Part shown: positions 5,792-11,595 of the stretch, piece after piece
Layout: each line of letters starts with the position of its first letter
How positions within the stretch are numbered: the stretch's first letter is position 1
NCBI GenBank assembly: GCA_900553955.1
Contig: USFO01000048.1
Span: 1-11,595 of the forward strand
Direction: 5' to 3'
Source of the DNA: an uncultured Oscillospiraceae bacterium
GTDB taxonomy: Bacteria > Bacillota > Clostridia > Oscillospirales > Ruminococcaceae
Length of the DNA stretch: 11,595 bases
Program-made: the position numbers and the translations under genes
Notes under the pieces: model-generated
Database searches by the model: none
Seen by the model: the letters and a program-made list of their open reading frames with translations, nothing else
What the model was told of the DNA's origin: nothing

Positions 5792-6562
5792 ATGCCTGTA
5801 CTTGAAATAGAAAATTTGCAGAAAAGCTTCAATGGGCAGCAGGTGCTGCGCGGTGTAAGCATTTCGCTTGAAAAAGGCGATGTTCTTGCGCTTATCGGAC
5901 CGTCCGGCAATGGGAAAACCACACTTTTGCGGTGTATAAATTTTCTTGAAACGCCGGACGGCGGCAAAATTAAAGTGAATGGAGAAACGGTTTTTGACGC
6001 AGCGGATTCTGCACGTAAAAGCGAATCGGAGATTCGCAAAAAGCGGCTGCATTTCGGGCTTGTGTTTCAGAATTTCAACCTGTTCCCGCAATATACGGCA
6101 CTGCAAAATGTGGCGCTGGCAAAGGAGCTACACGACCGTGAGCACCGCCCGGCTTTGAGCATGGCGCAGGTGCGCGCCGCCGCCGAAGAAGAAGCACGGG
6201 CACTGCTTTTGCAGGTCGGGCTTGCGGAAAAGTCAAATTTTTATCCGCATCAGCTTTCCGGCGGGCAGCAGCAGCGCGTGGCGATAGCCCGGGCGCTGGC
6301 GCTTCGCCCGGACATTCTCTGCTTCGACGAGCCGACCTCGGCGCTTGACCCGGAGCTGACCGAAGAGGTGCTGCGGGTGATAAAGTCATTGGCGGACGGC
6401 AGCACCACTATGATAATCGTGACGCATGAAATGGCTTTCGCCCGGGAAGCGGCGAGCAAAGTGGTGTTTATGGAAAACGGCGCGGTTCTGGAGCAGGGCA
6501 CGCCGGAGGAGATTTTTGAGCACCCTAAAAACCGTCGAGTGGAGGAATTTATCAGCAAATAA
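5792..6562 (+). CDS. Polar amino acid ABC transporter, ATP-binding protein
   Basis: This GlnQ/HisP-family ATPase powers the importer from the cytoplasmic side. Its motifs are complete: Walker A GPSGNGKTT (36-44, with Asn where Ser or Cys is usual), Q-loop at VFQNFNLFP (91-99), signature LSGGQQQR (155-162), Walker B ILCFDE (175-180), D-loop SALD (183-186) and H-loop His212 (THEM). The helical domain has a somewhat long segment rich in Glu and Ala (115-138). The length (256) is normal. The gene starts 12 bases after the permease with AAAGGAG before ATG, so it is the last gene of a three-gene operon. Confidence 0.95.
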   Translation: MPVLEIENLQKSFNGQQVLRGVSISLEKGDVLALIGPSGNGKTTLLRCINFLETPDGGKIKVNGETVFDAADSARKSESEIRKKRLHFGLVFQNFNLFPQYTALQNVALAKELHDREHRPALSMAQVRAAAEEEARALLLQVGLAEKSNFYPHQLSGGQQQRVAIARALALRPDILCFDEPTSALDPELTEEVLRVIKSLADGSTTMIIVTHEMAFAREAASKVVFMENGAVLEQGTPEEIFEHPKNRRVEEFISK

Positions 6563-6566
6563 AAAA

Positions 6567-6601
6567 TCAAAGCATGGAGAAACCATGCTCTGACTGTTTT
6601 T
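6567..6601 (+). terminator. Intrinsic terminator of the amino acid transporter operon
   Basis: AGCATGG (6571-6577), loop AGAAA, and CCATGCT (6583-6589) form a stem that extends to 11 bp with one mismatch. Five T follow at 6597-6601 after a short gap. It lies immediately after the ATPase stop codon. Confidence 0.65.
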
Positions 6602-6632
6602 GAGCACGGAGCCGAAAAATCTGTGCTCAAAA
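6598..6632. repeat. Inverted TGAGCAC pair at the right edge of the locus
   Basis: TTTTGAGCAC (6598-6607) and GTGCTCAAAA (6623-6632) are a perfect 10-bp inverted repeat with a 15-base loop. This is the last occurrence of the motif that is dense from 3997 onward, and it mirrors the inverted pair at 3995-4016. Confidence 0.85.
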
Positions 6633-6672
6633 TAGGCTTTTGCAAGCTTTACGCTGAGGGCTTGCAGCGCGC

Positions 6673-6705
6673 TTCTCGGCTCTCCTTATACGGGAGAGCC
6701 GAGAA
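6673..6705. repeat. Perfect 13-bp hairpin without a T run
   Basis: TTCTCGGCTCTCC (6673-6685) pairs perfectly with GGAGAGCCGAGAA (6693-6705) across a 7-base loop. It lies just past the stop codon of the minus-strand ATPase remnant. It could be that lost gene's terminator or a stabilising 3' hairpin, but neither strand shows a clear T run. Confidence 0.8.
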
Positions 6706-6711
6706 ATTCAC

Positions 6712-6864
6712 TCAAAATTCCCCATCATGCTCCTCAAAAAAGTCGCGGTAGGCGCGCACACCGGAAAGCTCCGTCCAAGGGCGGGAAACCGGCGGCGTGG
6801 AATCCAAATCGTAGATTTTTGCGCCCGGCAGCGCAAGCAGGAACGGCGAGTGAATAGTGTATAA
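6712..6864 (-). pseudogene. C-terminal remnant of an AAA-family ATPase
   Basis: On the minus strand, from 6864 down to a TGA at 6714-6712, one frame reads LYT, then IHSPFLLALPGAKIYDLDS, then about 27 more residues ending RDFFEEHDGEF. The HSP-F/I-LLALPGA-IYD pattern is the C-terminal end of RecF/SMC-like predicted ATPases of the COG3910 type, where the conserved THSP follows the last core strand. About 50 codons survive. Upstream the frame hits a stop within four codons (at 6876-6874) and the sequence turns AT-rich, so Walker A, signature and Walker B regions are gone. No start codon or ribosome binding site serves it. The break point lies at about 6858. Family assignment is from memory of the motif, not a search. 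Confidence 0.65.
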
Positions 6865-7202
6865 TGTGCAAGGTCAAATTTCAAGAGCAAAAATACCAAT
6901 ATAAGTGCTTACGCTCTTAAATAAAGCAAAGAAAATCCGTCAAGCTGCACAAAAACAGATGTGGATTTTTATGCACAATGACGGTGAAATTTGGCAGGGG
7001 TAAAAAAACCTCCGAGAAGCCGAAAATTCGGCATATTGCACTATTTCCGCTACTTGGTTTTGTGCAATTCGCCGAAAAAGCGAGGAAATTAACTTTTCTT
7101 GATTTATATTTGTTTTACAAACATCTGACTTTGATAATAAAAATTATCTAAAATGAACAAAGTACATTGCAAGATTTTTACAAAAAGGTAAACCCCCTAA
7201 AA
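6865..7202. other. AT-rich gene-free stretch with two imperfect hairpins
   Basis: No coding frame of note is present. Two imperfect hairpins share the element TGCAC...GTGCA. The first has CCGTCA (6937-6942) and TGACGG (6979-6984) as outer arms. The second has 15-base arms 7027-7041 and 7062-7076 with two mismatches. A small perfect hairpin, GCCGAA with TTCGGC (7019-7032), overlaps the left arm of the second. Farther on, GATAAT (7133-7138) and ATTATC (7143-7148) form a short AT-rich dyad, and TGTTT (7111-7115) with AAACA (7119-7123) another. Confidence 0.5.
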
Positions 7203-7231
7203 TTGATTTTACGGAGCAAAAATATTATAAT
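7203..7231 (+). promoter_or_regulatory. Promoter of the second ABC transporter operon
   Basis: TTGATT (7203-7208), exactly 17 bases, then a perfect TATAAT (7226-7231) make a near-consensus housekeeping promoter about 70 bases before the binding protein gene. A 7-bp inverted repeat, ATGAAGC (7237-7243) with GCTTCAT (7247-7253), falls just past the -10 box around the expected start site. It could be an operator or a 5' mRNA hairpin. Confidence 0.7.
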
Positions 7232-7298
7232 TAGCAATGAAGCAAAGCTTCATATTTTATAATGACGATTCTATAACAAGGATCAAGGAGGAAACATT

Positions 7299-8357
7299 AT
7301 GAAAAAGCTTCTCGCTGCACTGCTTGCGGCAATCATGGTTCTCGGACTTGCGGCCTGCGGCCCTACCCAGACCGGTATTGATACCGAAGACCTCGAAATC
7401 CATGAAGAAGTTACCGGCAAAGTAGTTATCTACACCTCTATGTATCAGGATATCATCGAGGCTCTTCAGGTAACTCTCGACAAGGTTTTCCCGAACTGCG
7501 AAATCGAGTTCTTCCAGGGCGGCACCGGCACCATCCAGTCCAAAGTTACCACCGAGCTTGAAAGCGGCAAACTTGGCTGTGACATTCTGATGGTTGCAGA
7601 ACCTTCCTATGCACTTGAACTCAAAGAAATGGGCATTCTTCATGCTTACAAATCCCCCGAAGCAAAAAACCTTGCTTTCGATTACGACCCCGATGGTACT
7701 TGGTATCCCGTTCGTATTTCTAACATGGTTCTTGCTTACAACCCCGACATGTTCTCTAAAGAAGAAGTTGCACAGTCCATGCATGACTTTGCTTATGATG
7801 AGAGCCTTAAGGGCATGATCTCCATGTCTAACCCTCTCACTTCCGGTACTGCGCTTGCATCTGCTGTTGCTCTCAGCCAGAAATACGGCTATGAGTACTT
7901 CGATGCTCTTTCCAAACAGGAAGTCATGGTCGAATCCGGCTCCGTTGCCCTCACCAAGCTTGAAACCGGCGAGTGCAAAGAAGTTATGATCCTCGAAGAA
8001 TCCGTACTTAAGAAGAGAGAAGAAGAACAGTCCAAGATCGAGTGCATCTACCCGACCGACGGCACCATTGTTTGCCCTTCTCCTATCATGACCATCAATG
8101 ACGACATGAGCGCCAACGCCAACTCCGCAGCTTGCGAAGTTATCACCGACTGGTTCCTTTCTCAGGTTGGTCAGTCCGCAATCGTAAAGGGCTGGATGCA
8201 CTCCGTCCGCAGCGATTATCCGGAGCCTCCCTATGACGCAATCGCAACCAAGGAAATCACCGCAAACGAAATGCCCATCGACTGGGAGTTCTGCTATAAG
8301 AACCGTTCCGAGGTTCGTACCGCATTTGAAGAGAGAGTTAAACTTCCTGAAGGCTAA
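7299..8357 (+). CDS. ABC transporter substrate-binding lipoprotein (Fe3+/phosphonate/sugar-phosphate type)
   Basis: This captures the substrate of the second importer. The signal peptide has a canonical lipobox LAAC with Cys20. The mature part is a two-lobed binding protein related to FbpA, AfuA and PhnS: VVIYTSMYQDII (42-53), GGTGTIQSKV (74-83), CDILMVAEPSYALEL (94-108), WYPVRISNMVLAYNPDMF (135-152), SNPLTSGTALASAVAL (177-192) and ITDWFLSQVGQ (282-292). I see no Tyr-Tyr pair near 195-240 where ferric-binding FbpA proteins carry their iron ligands, so the substrate may be an organophosphate or phosphonate instead. That is inference. AAGGAGG about 8 bases before ATG sets the start. Codon use looks like that of a highly expressed gene. 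Confidence 0.88.
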   Translation: MKKLLAALLAAIMVLGLAACGPTQTGIDTEDLEIHEEVTGKVVIYTSMYQDIIEALQVTLDKVFPNCEIEFFQGGTGTIQSKVTTELESGKLGCDILMVAEPSYALELKEMGILHAYKSPEAKNLAFDYDPDGTWYPVRISNMVLAYNPDMFSKEEVAQSMHDFAYDESLKGMISMSNPLTSGTALASAVALSQKYGYEYFDALSKQEVMVESGSVALTKLETGECKEVMILEESVLKKREEEQSKIECIYPTDGTIVCPSPIMTINDDMSANANSAACEVITDWFLSQVGQSAIVKGWMHSVRSDYPEPPYDAIATKEITANEMPIDWEFCYKNRSEVRTAFEERVKLPEG

Positions 8358-8410
8358 TTTCAGCTCTTTGAAAACAGACTGATAAACAGTGATTCTTTAG
8401 AATTACAAAG

Positions 8411-8438
8411 CGAAAGGACGCCTTTAGGCGTCCTTTCG
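8411..8438 (+). promoter_or_regulatory. Intercistronic hairpin between binding protein and permease genes
   Basis: CGAAAGGACGCC (8411-8422), loop TTTA, and GGCGTCCTTTCG (8427-8438) form a perfect 12-bp stem, followed only by a weak T run (CCCTTGCATTTT). A hairpin here would protect and partly terminate the binding protein message, keeping lipoprotein in excess over the membrane components, as in many importer operons. The 176-base gap holds no other feature I can name. Confidence 0.7.
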
Positions 8439-8533
8439 CCCTTGCATTTTCAGAAAATCAAAACTTTTCAGCGTGGCTGACTTTTTGGGCTGTGGCGCTG
8501 GAAGCTCAATTTTTATAAAGGGGGCGGTGTGTC

Positions 8534-10246
8534 ATGGCAAATACCGGTGCTGCTGCAGCGCCTGCGCCAAAAAAGAAATTCTATTTTGACGTAAAATGGG
8601 TTATTATTATAGCAATTGTTTTGTTCCTTTTGGTGTTCGAGGTATTTCCTCTGCTTTACCTTGTTTACCACGCATTCTTCCCGGCAGGAAGCTTCTCTCT
8701 TGAGGCTTTCCAAAGAGTATATACATATAAGCTTAACTGGAACGCGCTGCGCAACACTATGGTCACTGCAAGCGCATCCATGATATTCGGCGTAATTATT
8801 GCGTTCCCGCTGGCATGGCTTATCGGGCGCACGAATCTCCATTTCAAAAAATTCTTCCGCACGCTTTTCGTCATGACCTATATGGTTCCGCCGTATGTCG
8901 GCGCTATGGCGTGGCTGCGTCTGCTCAACCCTACGGTTGGCACTCTTAACAAGTTCATTGCGGACATTTTACATCTTTCCGAGATGCCGTTCAACATTTA
9001 CAGCGTTGGCGGACTTATTTGGGTACTTACCACGTTCTATTACCCCTATGCGTTTATAACCATATCCCGCGCGATGGAAAAAATGGATCCCTCCCTCGAG
9101 GAAGCTTCCAAAATTTCCGGCGCATCGCCGCTTAAAACTGTGGCGACCATTACCATGCCGATGATGATGCCCTCCATTGTTGCGGCTGCGCTGCTTGTTT
9201 TTGTTTCTGCGGCGTCCTGCTACGGCATTCCGTCCATTATCGGTGCGCCGGGCAACATAGATACGGTTACCACGCGTATAATTGACTTCGTATATCTCGG
9301 TTCCAGCGAAGGACTTTCCGATGCGACCACATTGGCGGTTTTCCTGATGCTTGTGGCGAACATCATTCTTTATCTTTCCACCTTCGTTGTCGGCCGTAAG
9401 CAATACATAACCGTTTCGGGCAAATCCACCCGCCCGAACATTGTCGACCTTGGCAAATGGCGTATTCCCGTAACCATACTGGTAATAATCTTTGCGATTA
9501 TCGTTGTCGGAATTCCGTTCGCAACCGTATTTGCAACCTCCTTTACCACTAACATGGGCAAAAGCCTCTTTTCACCGGGAAACTTCACCACGAAGTATTG
9601 GCAGGTCGTATTCACCAGAAGACAGATTATTCACTCCGCGAAGAACTCCCTCATTTCCGCGTCTGTTGCGGCAACTGCGGGTATCGTAATTTCCTGCGTA
9701 ATGGCATATCTGCTTACCAGAACCAGAGTTAAAGGCCGCCACATTCCCGACTTCCTTATCACTCTCGGTTCCGGCACTCCGAGTATAGTTATTGCTCTTG
9801 GTCTTATCATGACCATGAGCGGCAAATTTATCATCAACATTTATAACACCCTGTTCATCATGATCGTTGCCTATATGATTAAATACCTTATGATGGGTAT
9901 GCGCACTATAGTTTCGGCAATGACGCAGATACATGAATCCCTTGAAGAAGCGGCGCAGATTTCCGGCGCAGGTTGGATAAGGCGGTTCAAGGATGTAACA
10001 ATTCCGCTGATTGCGCCTTCGGTGGTTGCGGGCTGGTTCCTCATTTTTATGCCCTGCTTCTACGAACTTACCATGTCCACGCTGCTTTATTCCACCGATA
10101 CAAAGACTATTGGTTACGAACTTTATCAGTACCAAACCTATCACAGCCAACAAACGGCTTCCGCTATGGCTGCGGCGATTCTGATATTCGTCGTTTTGGT
10201 CAACTGGTTGCTGAATAAAGTGACCAAGGGCAAGTTCTCAATTTGA
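8534..10246 (+). CDS. ABC transporter permease, fused two-domain type
   Basis: This is the membrane channel of the importer. Its 570 residues contain two permease halves in one chain, as in FbpB and related iron, thiamine and phosphonate systems. The halves carry EAA loops at 189-209 (EEASKISGASPLKTVATITMP) and 471-491 (EEAAQISGAGWIRRFKDVTIP), 282 residues apart. Hydrophobic segments lie at about 22-47, 76-98, 110-131, 158-178, 212-234 and 264-287 in the first half, and 311-336, 372-394, 406-429, 436-455, 493-515 and 544-562 in the second. The N-terminus is an Ala-rich and Lys-rich cytoplasmic stretch. AAAGGGGG lies before the ATG. The fused form fills both halves of the transporter, so no second permease is needed. 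Confidence 0.93.
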   Translation: MANTGAAAAPAPKKKFYFDVKWVIIIAIVLFLLVFEVFPLLYLVYHAFFPAGSFSLEAFQRVYTYKLNWNALRNTMVTASASMIFGVIIAFPLAWLIGRTNLHFKKFFRTLFVMTYMVPPYVGAMAWLRLLNPTVGTLNKFIADILHLSEMPFNIYSVGGLIWVLTTFYYPYAFITISRAMEKMDPSLEEASKISGASPLKTVATITMPMMMPSIVAAALLVFVSAASCYGIPSIIGAPGNIDTVTTRIIDFVYLGSSEGLSDATTLAVFLMLVANIILYLSTFVVGRKQYITVSGKSTRPNIVDLGKWRIPVTILVIIFAIIVVGIPFATVFATSFTTNMGKSLFSPGNFTTKYWQVVFTRRQIIHSAKNSLISASVAATAGIVISCVMAYLLTRTRVKGRHIPDFLITLGSGTPSIVIALGLIMTMSGKFIINIYNTLFIMIVAYMIKYLMMGMRTIVSAMTQIHESLEEAAQISGAGWIRRFKDVTIPLIAPSVVAGWFLIFMPCFYELTMSTLLYSTDTKTIGYELYQYQTYHSQQTASAMAAAILIFVVLVNWLLNKVTKGKFSI

Positions 10247-10262
10247 TAAGGGGGAATAAAAA

Positions 10263-11336
10263 ATGGCAACCATTAAAATTGATAAAGTAAGAAAATGCTT
10301 CGGCAATGTCGAAGTTTTGAAGGAGTTCAACCAGGTTTTTGGGGACAAGGAGTTTGTAACCTTGCTTGGCCCTTCCGGATGCGGAAAAACCACCATGCTC
10401 CGTATGCTTGCGGGCTTTGAAAAACCCACAAGCGGTACCATCACCATTGACGACAGAGTTGTTTCTTCCGACAAGACCTTTGTTCCGCCGGAAAAACGCG
10501 ACATCGGCATGGTTTTCCAAAGCTATGCCGTTTGGCCGCACATGACCGTTTTTGACAACATCGCATATCCGCTCAAAATCAAAAAAATGCCGAAGGATGA
10601 GATTAAAAAGAAGGTCGACGCCATTATGGAGGTTGTTCACCTCAGCCAGTACGCCGACAGAATTCCTTCTCAGCTTTCCGGCGGACAGCAGCAGCGCGTT
10701 GCCCTTGGCCGTGCGCTTGTTGCAGAACCGAATCTTCTGCTTCTTGACGAGCCGCTTTCAAACCTCGACGCTAAGCTCCGCGAGAGTATGAGATTTGAGA
10801 TTAAGGCGATTCAGAGAAAGCTTGGAATCAGCGTTGTTTATGTAACTCACGACCAGGTTGAAGCAATGACCATGTCCGACAAGGTTATCGTTATCAATGA
10901 CGGTATTATCCAGCAGGTCGGTCCGCCTATGGAGATTTACCGCAAGCCGGCGAACCAGTTTGTCGCCGCGTTCGTGGGCAAAATCGACTTTATCAAGGGC
11001 GAAGCCGCTGACGGCAAAATCAACATCACCAGCACCGACCAGTACCTTGACTATGACGGCGAGCTTACCGGCAAGGTTGTTGTTGCGATTCGCCCCGAGA
11101 GTATCCACCTCTGCAAGGAGGGCGGTAAGCTCCACGGTATGCTTGATAACAAGACTTTCATGGGCGATGTCAACGACTGCTACGTCCGCCTGCCCAACGG
11201 CAAGGGCGTGCGCGTAATCGCTCCGCCGGAAACCTACGATGAACACGAGATCGGCGAATATATCGAAATAAATTTCGATACATTCCATGTCTATGAGGAC
11301 GACGGAACCGACGCCGCCACAAAGATAGTCACCTGA
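10263..11336 (+). CDS. ABC transporter ATP-binding protein with TOBE domain
   Basis: This ATPase of the FbpC/PotA/PhnT group drives the two-domain permease. Motifs are Walker A GPSGCGKTT (36-44), Q-loop Gln86 (MVFQSYAVWPHMTV), signature LSGGQQQR (138-145), Walker B LLLLDE (158-163), D-loop SNLD (166-169) and H-loop His196 (THDQ). The C-terminal 110 or so residues form a TOBE-type domain with AIRPES (275-280) and NKTFMGDVND (296-305). The length (357) is normal. AGGGGG lies about 8 bases before ATG and the gene begins 16 bases after the permease, completing the operon. The FVGKIDF segment (237-243) in place of the common FIG-x-N-F/L is a small departure. Specificity cannot be read from this subunit. 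Confidence 0.95.
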   Translation: MATIKIDKVRKCFGNVEVLKEFNQVFGDKEFVTLLGPSGCGKTTMLRMLAGFEKPTSGTITIDDRVVSSDKTFVPPEKRDIGMVFQSYAVWPHMTVFDNIAYPLKIKKMPKDEIKKKVDAIMEVVHLSQYADRIPSQLSGGQQQRVALGRALVAEPNLLLLDEPLSNLDAKLRESMRFEIKAIQRKLGISVVYVTHDQVEAMTMSDKVIVINDGIIQQVGPPMEIYRKPANQFVAAFVGKIDFIKGEAADGKINITSTDQYLDYDGELTGKVVVAIRPESIHLCKEGGKLHGMLDNKTFMGDVNDCYVRLPNGKGVRVIAPPETYDEHEIGEYIEINFDTFHVYEDDGTDAATKIVT

Positions 11337-11348
11337 TATAACGCAAAC

Positions 11349-11378
11349 AAAAGCGCCCGCAAGGGCGCTTTTGCTTTT
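11349..11378 (+). terminator. Intrinsic terminator of the second ABC transporter operon
   Basis: AAAAGCGCCC (11349-11358), loop GCAA, and GGGCGCTTTT (11363-11372) form a 10-bp stem with a GNRA-type loop, then GC and four T. It lies 13 bases after the ATPase stop codon. Confidence 0.9.
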
Positions 11379-11400
11379 AATGAATACGGTGTAATTGAGA

Positions 11401-11535
11401 TGCGCCGCAACCTGCGGCACGCAAACAGCCTTGCTAACCGCGGCTCAGCCGCCTTGATAAGTATGCGCCCTGCGCCGCGGCATTGAAATAAATAACCTCG
11501 GCTGGTGCGAAGCACCTACGGCGGTCGAGCATCCA
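11401..11535. other. GC-rich intergenic run of small hairpins
   Basis: No gene is visible. Small perfect hairpins follow each other: GCCGCA/TGCGGC (11404-11409 with 11413-11418), GCGGC/GCCGC (11440-11444 with 11448-11452), and GGTGC/GCACC about a GAA loop near 11505-11517, flanked by CTCG and CGAG. It resembles a dispersed intergenic repeat, but only one copy is in view. Confidence 0.35.
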
Positions 11536-11545
11536 AGGTGAACTG

Positions 11546-11579
11546 AAAAACCGCCCGGGACCCCGTCGGGGAGGCGGTT
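11546..11579 (-). terminator. Terminator of a leftward gene outside the window
   Basis: AACCGCC (11549-11555) pairs with GGCGGTT (11573-11579), with an inner CCCC/GGGG stem (11561-11564 with 11568-11571). On the minus strand the stem is followed by a T run (complement of the A run at 11546-11550). It therefore fits a gene to the right of the window transcribed towards it. Confidence 0.55.
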
Positions 11580-11595
11580 GAGATTAGAAACCCGA

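Larger units (their letters stand above)
3995..6632. repeat. Cluster of dispersed TGAGCAC motifs (consensus TTTGAGCACGG)
   Basis: GAGCAC starts at 3997, 4248, 4605, 4932, 4985, 4996, 5185, 6140, 6518 and 6602. Its complement GTGCTC starts at 4009, 4260, 4525, 4542, 4699, 4966, 5480, 5723, 5735 and 6623. Eighteen of the 20 carry T before GAGCAC, and many extend to TTTGAGCACGG. About 1.3 would be expected by chance over this length on both strands with equal base frequencies. Outside the interval I found one by eye (939). Copies occur in at least two codon phases and in intergenic DNA, so the cause is not a protein motif alone. Confidence 0.9.

Noticed and set aside
4204..6562. TGAGCAC enrichment as a simple consequence of repeated protein motifs
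   Set aside because: The word appears in at least two codon phases, on both strands and in intergenic DNA, encoding different residues (LST, EH, VL, ACS), so no single peptide or codon bias explains it.
6708..6899. 63-codon minus-strand frame in the intergenic region
   Set aside because: It is the wrong frame of the ATPase remnant: the neighbouring frame gives the recognisable HSPFLLALPGA sequence, and this one gives none.
7257..8201. Minus-strand open frame (314 codons) opposite the second binding protein gene
   Set aside because: The plus strand carries a complete lipoprotein with promoter and ribosome binding site; the antisense product has no recognisable features and arises from biased codon use.

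Overview
The window suggests the chromosome of a Gram-positive anaerobe of class Clostridia, most likely a gut Oscillospiraceae/Ruminococcaceae-type organism. The reasons are the cmk - ispH::rpsA order with IspH fused to ribosomal protein S1 (a clostridial arrangement), strong GGAGG-type ribosome binding sites, lipoprotein-type binding proteins, and many intrinsic terminators. The assignment is inference; no rRNA or tRNA is present to test it.

Layout. (1) 127-2765 is a housekeeping block: cytidylate kinase overlaps by 10 bases the fused ispH-rpsA gene, which also carries a strong internal ribosome binding site exactly where the S1 part begins. (2) 2766-3160 holds a well-formed ribosome binding site and ATG that open into a short frame made almost entirely of a TATCG pentanucleotide tandem repeat, then a strong terminator. 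(3) 3161-3706 encodes an unrecognised two-helix membrane protein, followed by its terminator, a palindromic intergenic element and two bidirectional hairpins. (4) 4045-6632 is a polar amino acid ABC importer (lipoprotein binding protein, permease, ATPase) with a candidate promoter and a small leader frame. (5) 6563-7202 contains stacked hairpins, a decayed C-terminal fragment of an AAA-family ATPase on the minus strand, and an AT-rich stretch with two related imperfect hairpins. (6) 7203-11372 is a second ABC importer of the Fe(3+)/phosphonate/sugar-phosphate type, with a near-consensus promoter, a hairpin after the binding protein gene and a terminator. (7) 11373-11595 is a gene-free run of GC-rich hairpins ending in a terminator that probably serves a leftward gene outside the window.

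The two transport operons each encode capture (lipoprotein), translocation (permease) and energy (ATPase). The first has a single permease that would homodimerise; the second has a fused two-domain permease.

The most unusual signal is a short sequence, TTTGAGCACGG (core TGAGCAC). Its 6-base core GAGCAC occurs 20 times on both strands between 3997 and 6628, in coding and non-coding DNA alike, including three inverted pairs, and almost nowhere else in the window. It marks the amino acid transporter locus as different from its surroundings and resembles in style the uptake sequences of naturally competent bacteria, although nothing here proves that role.
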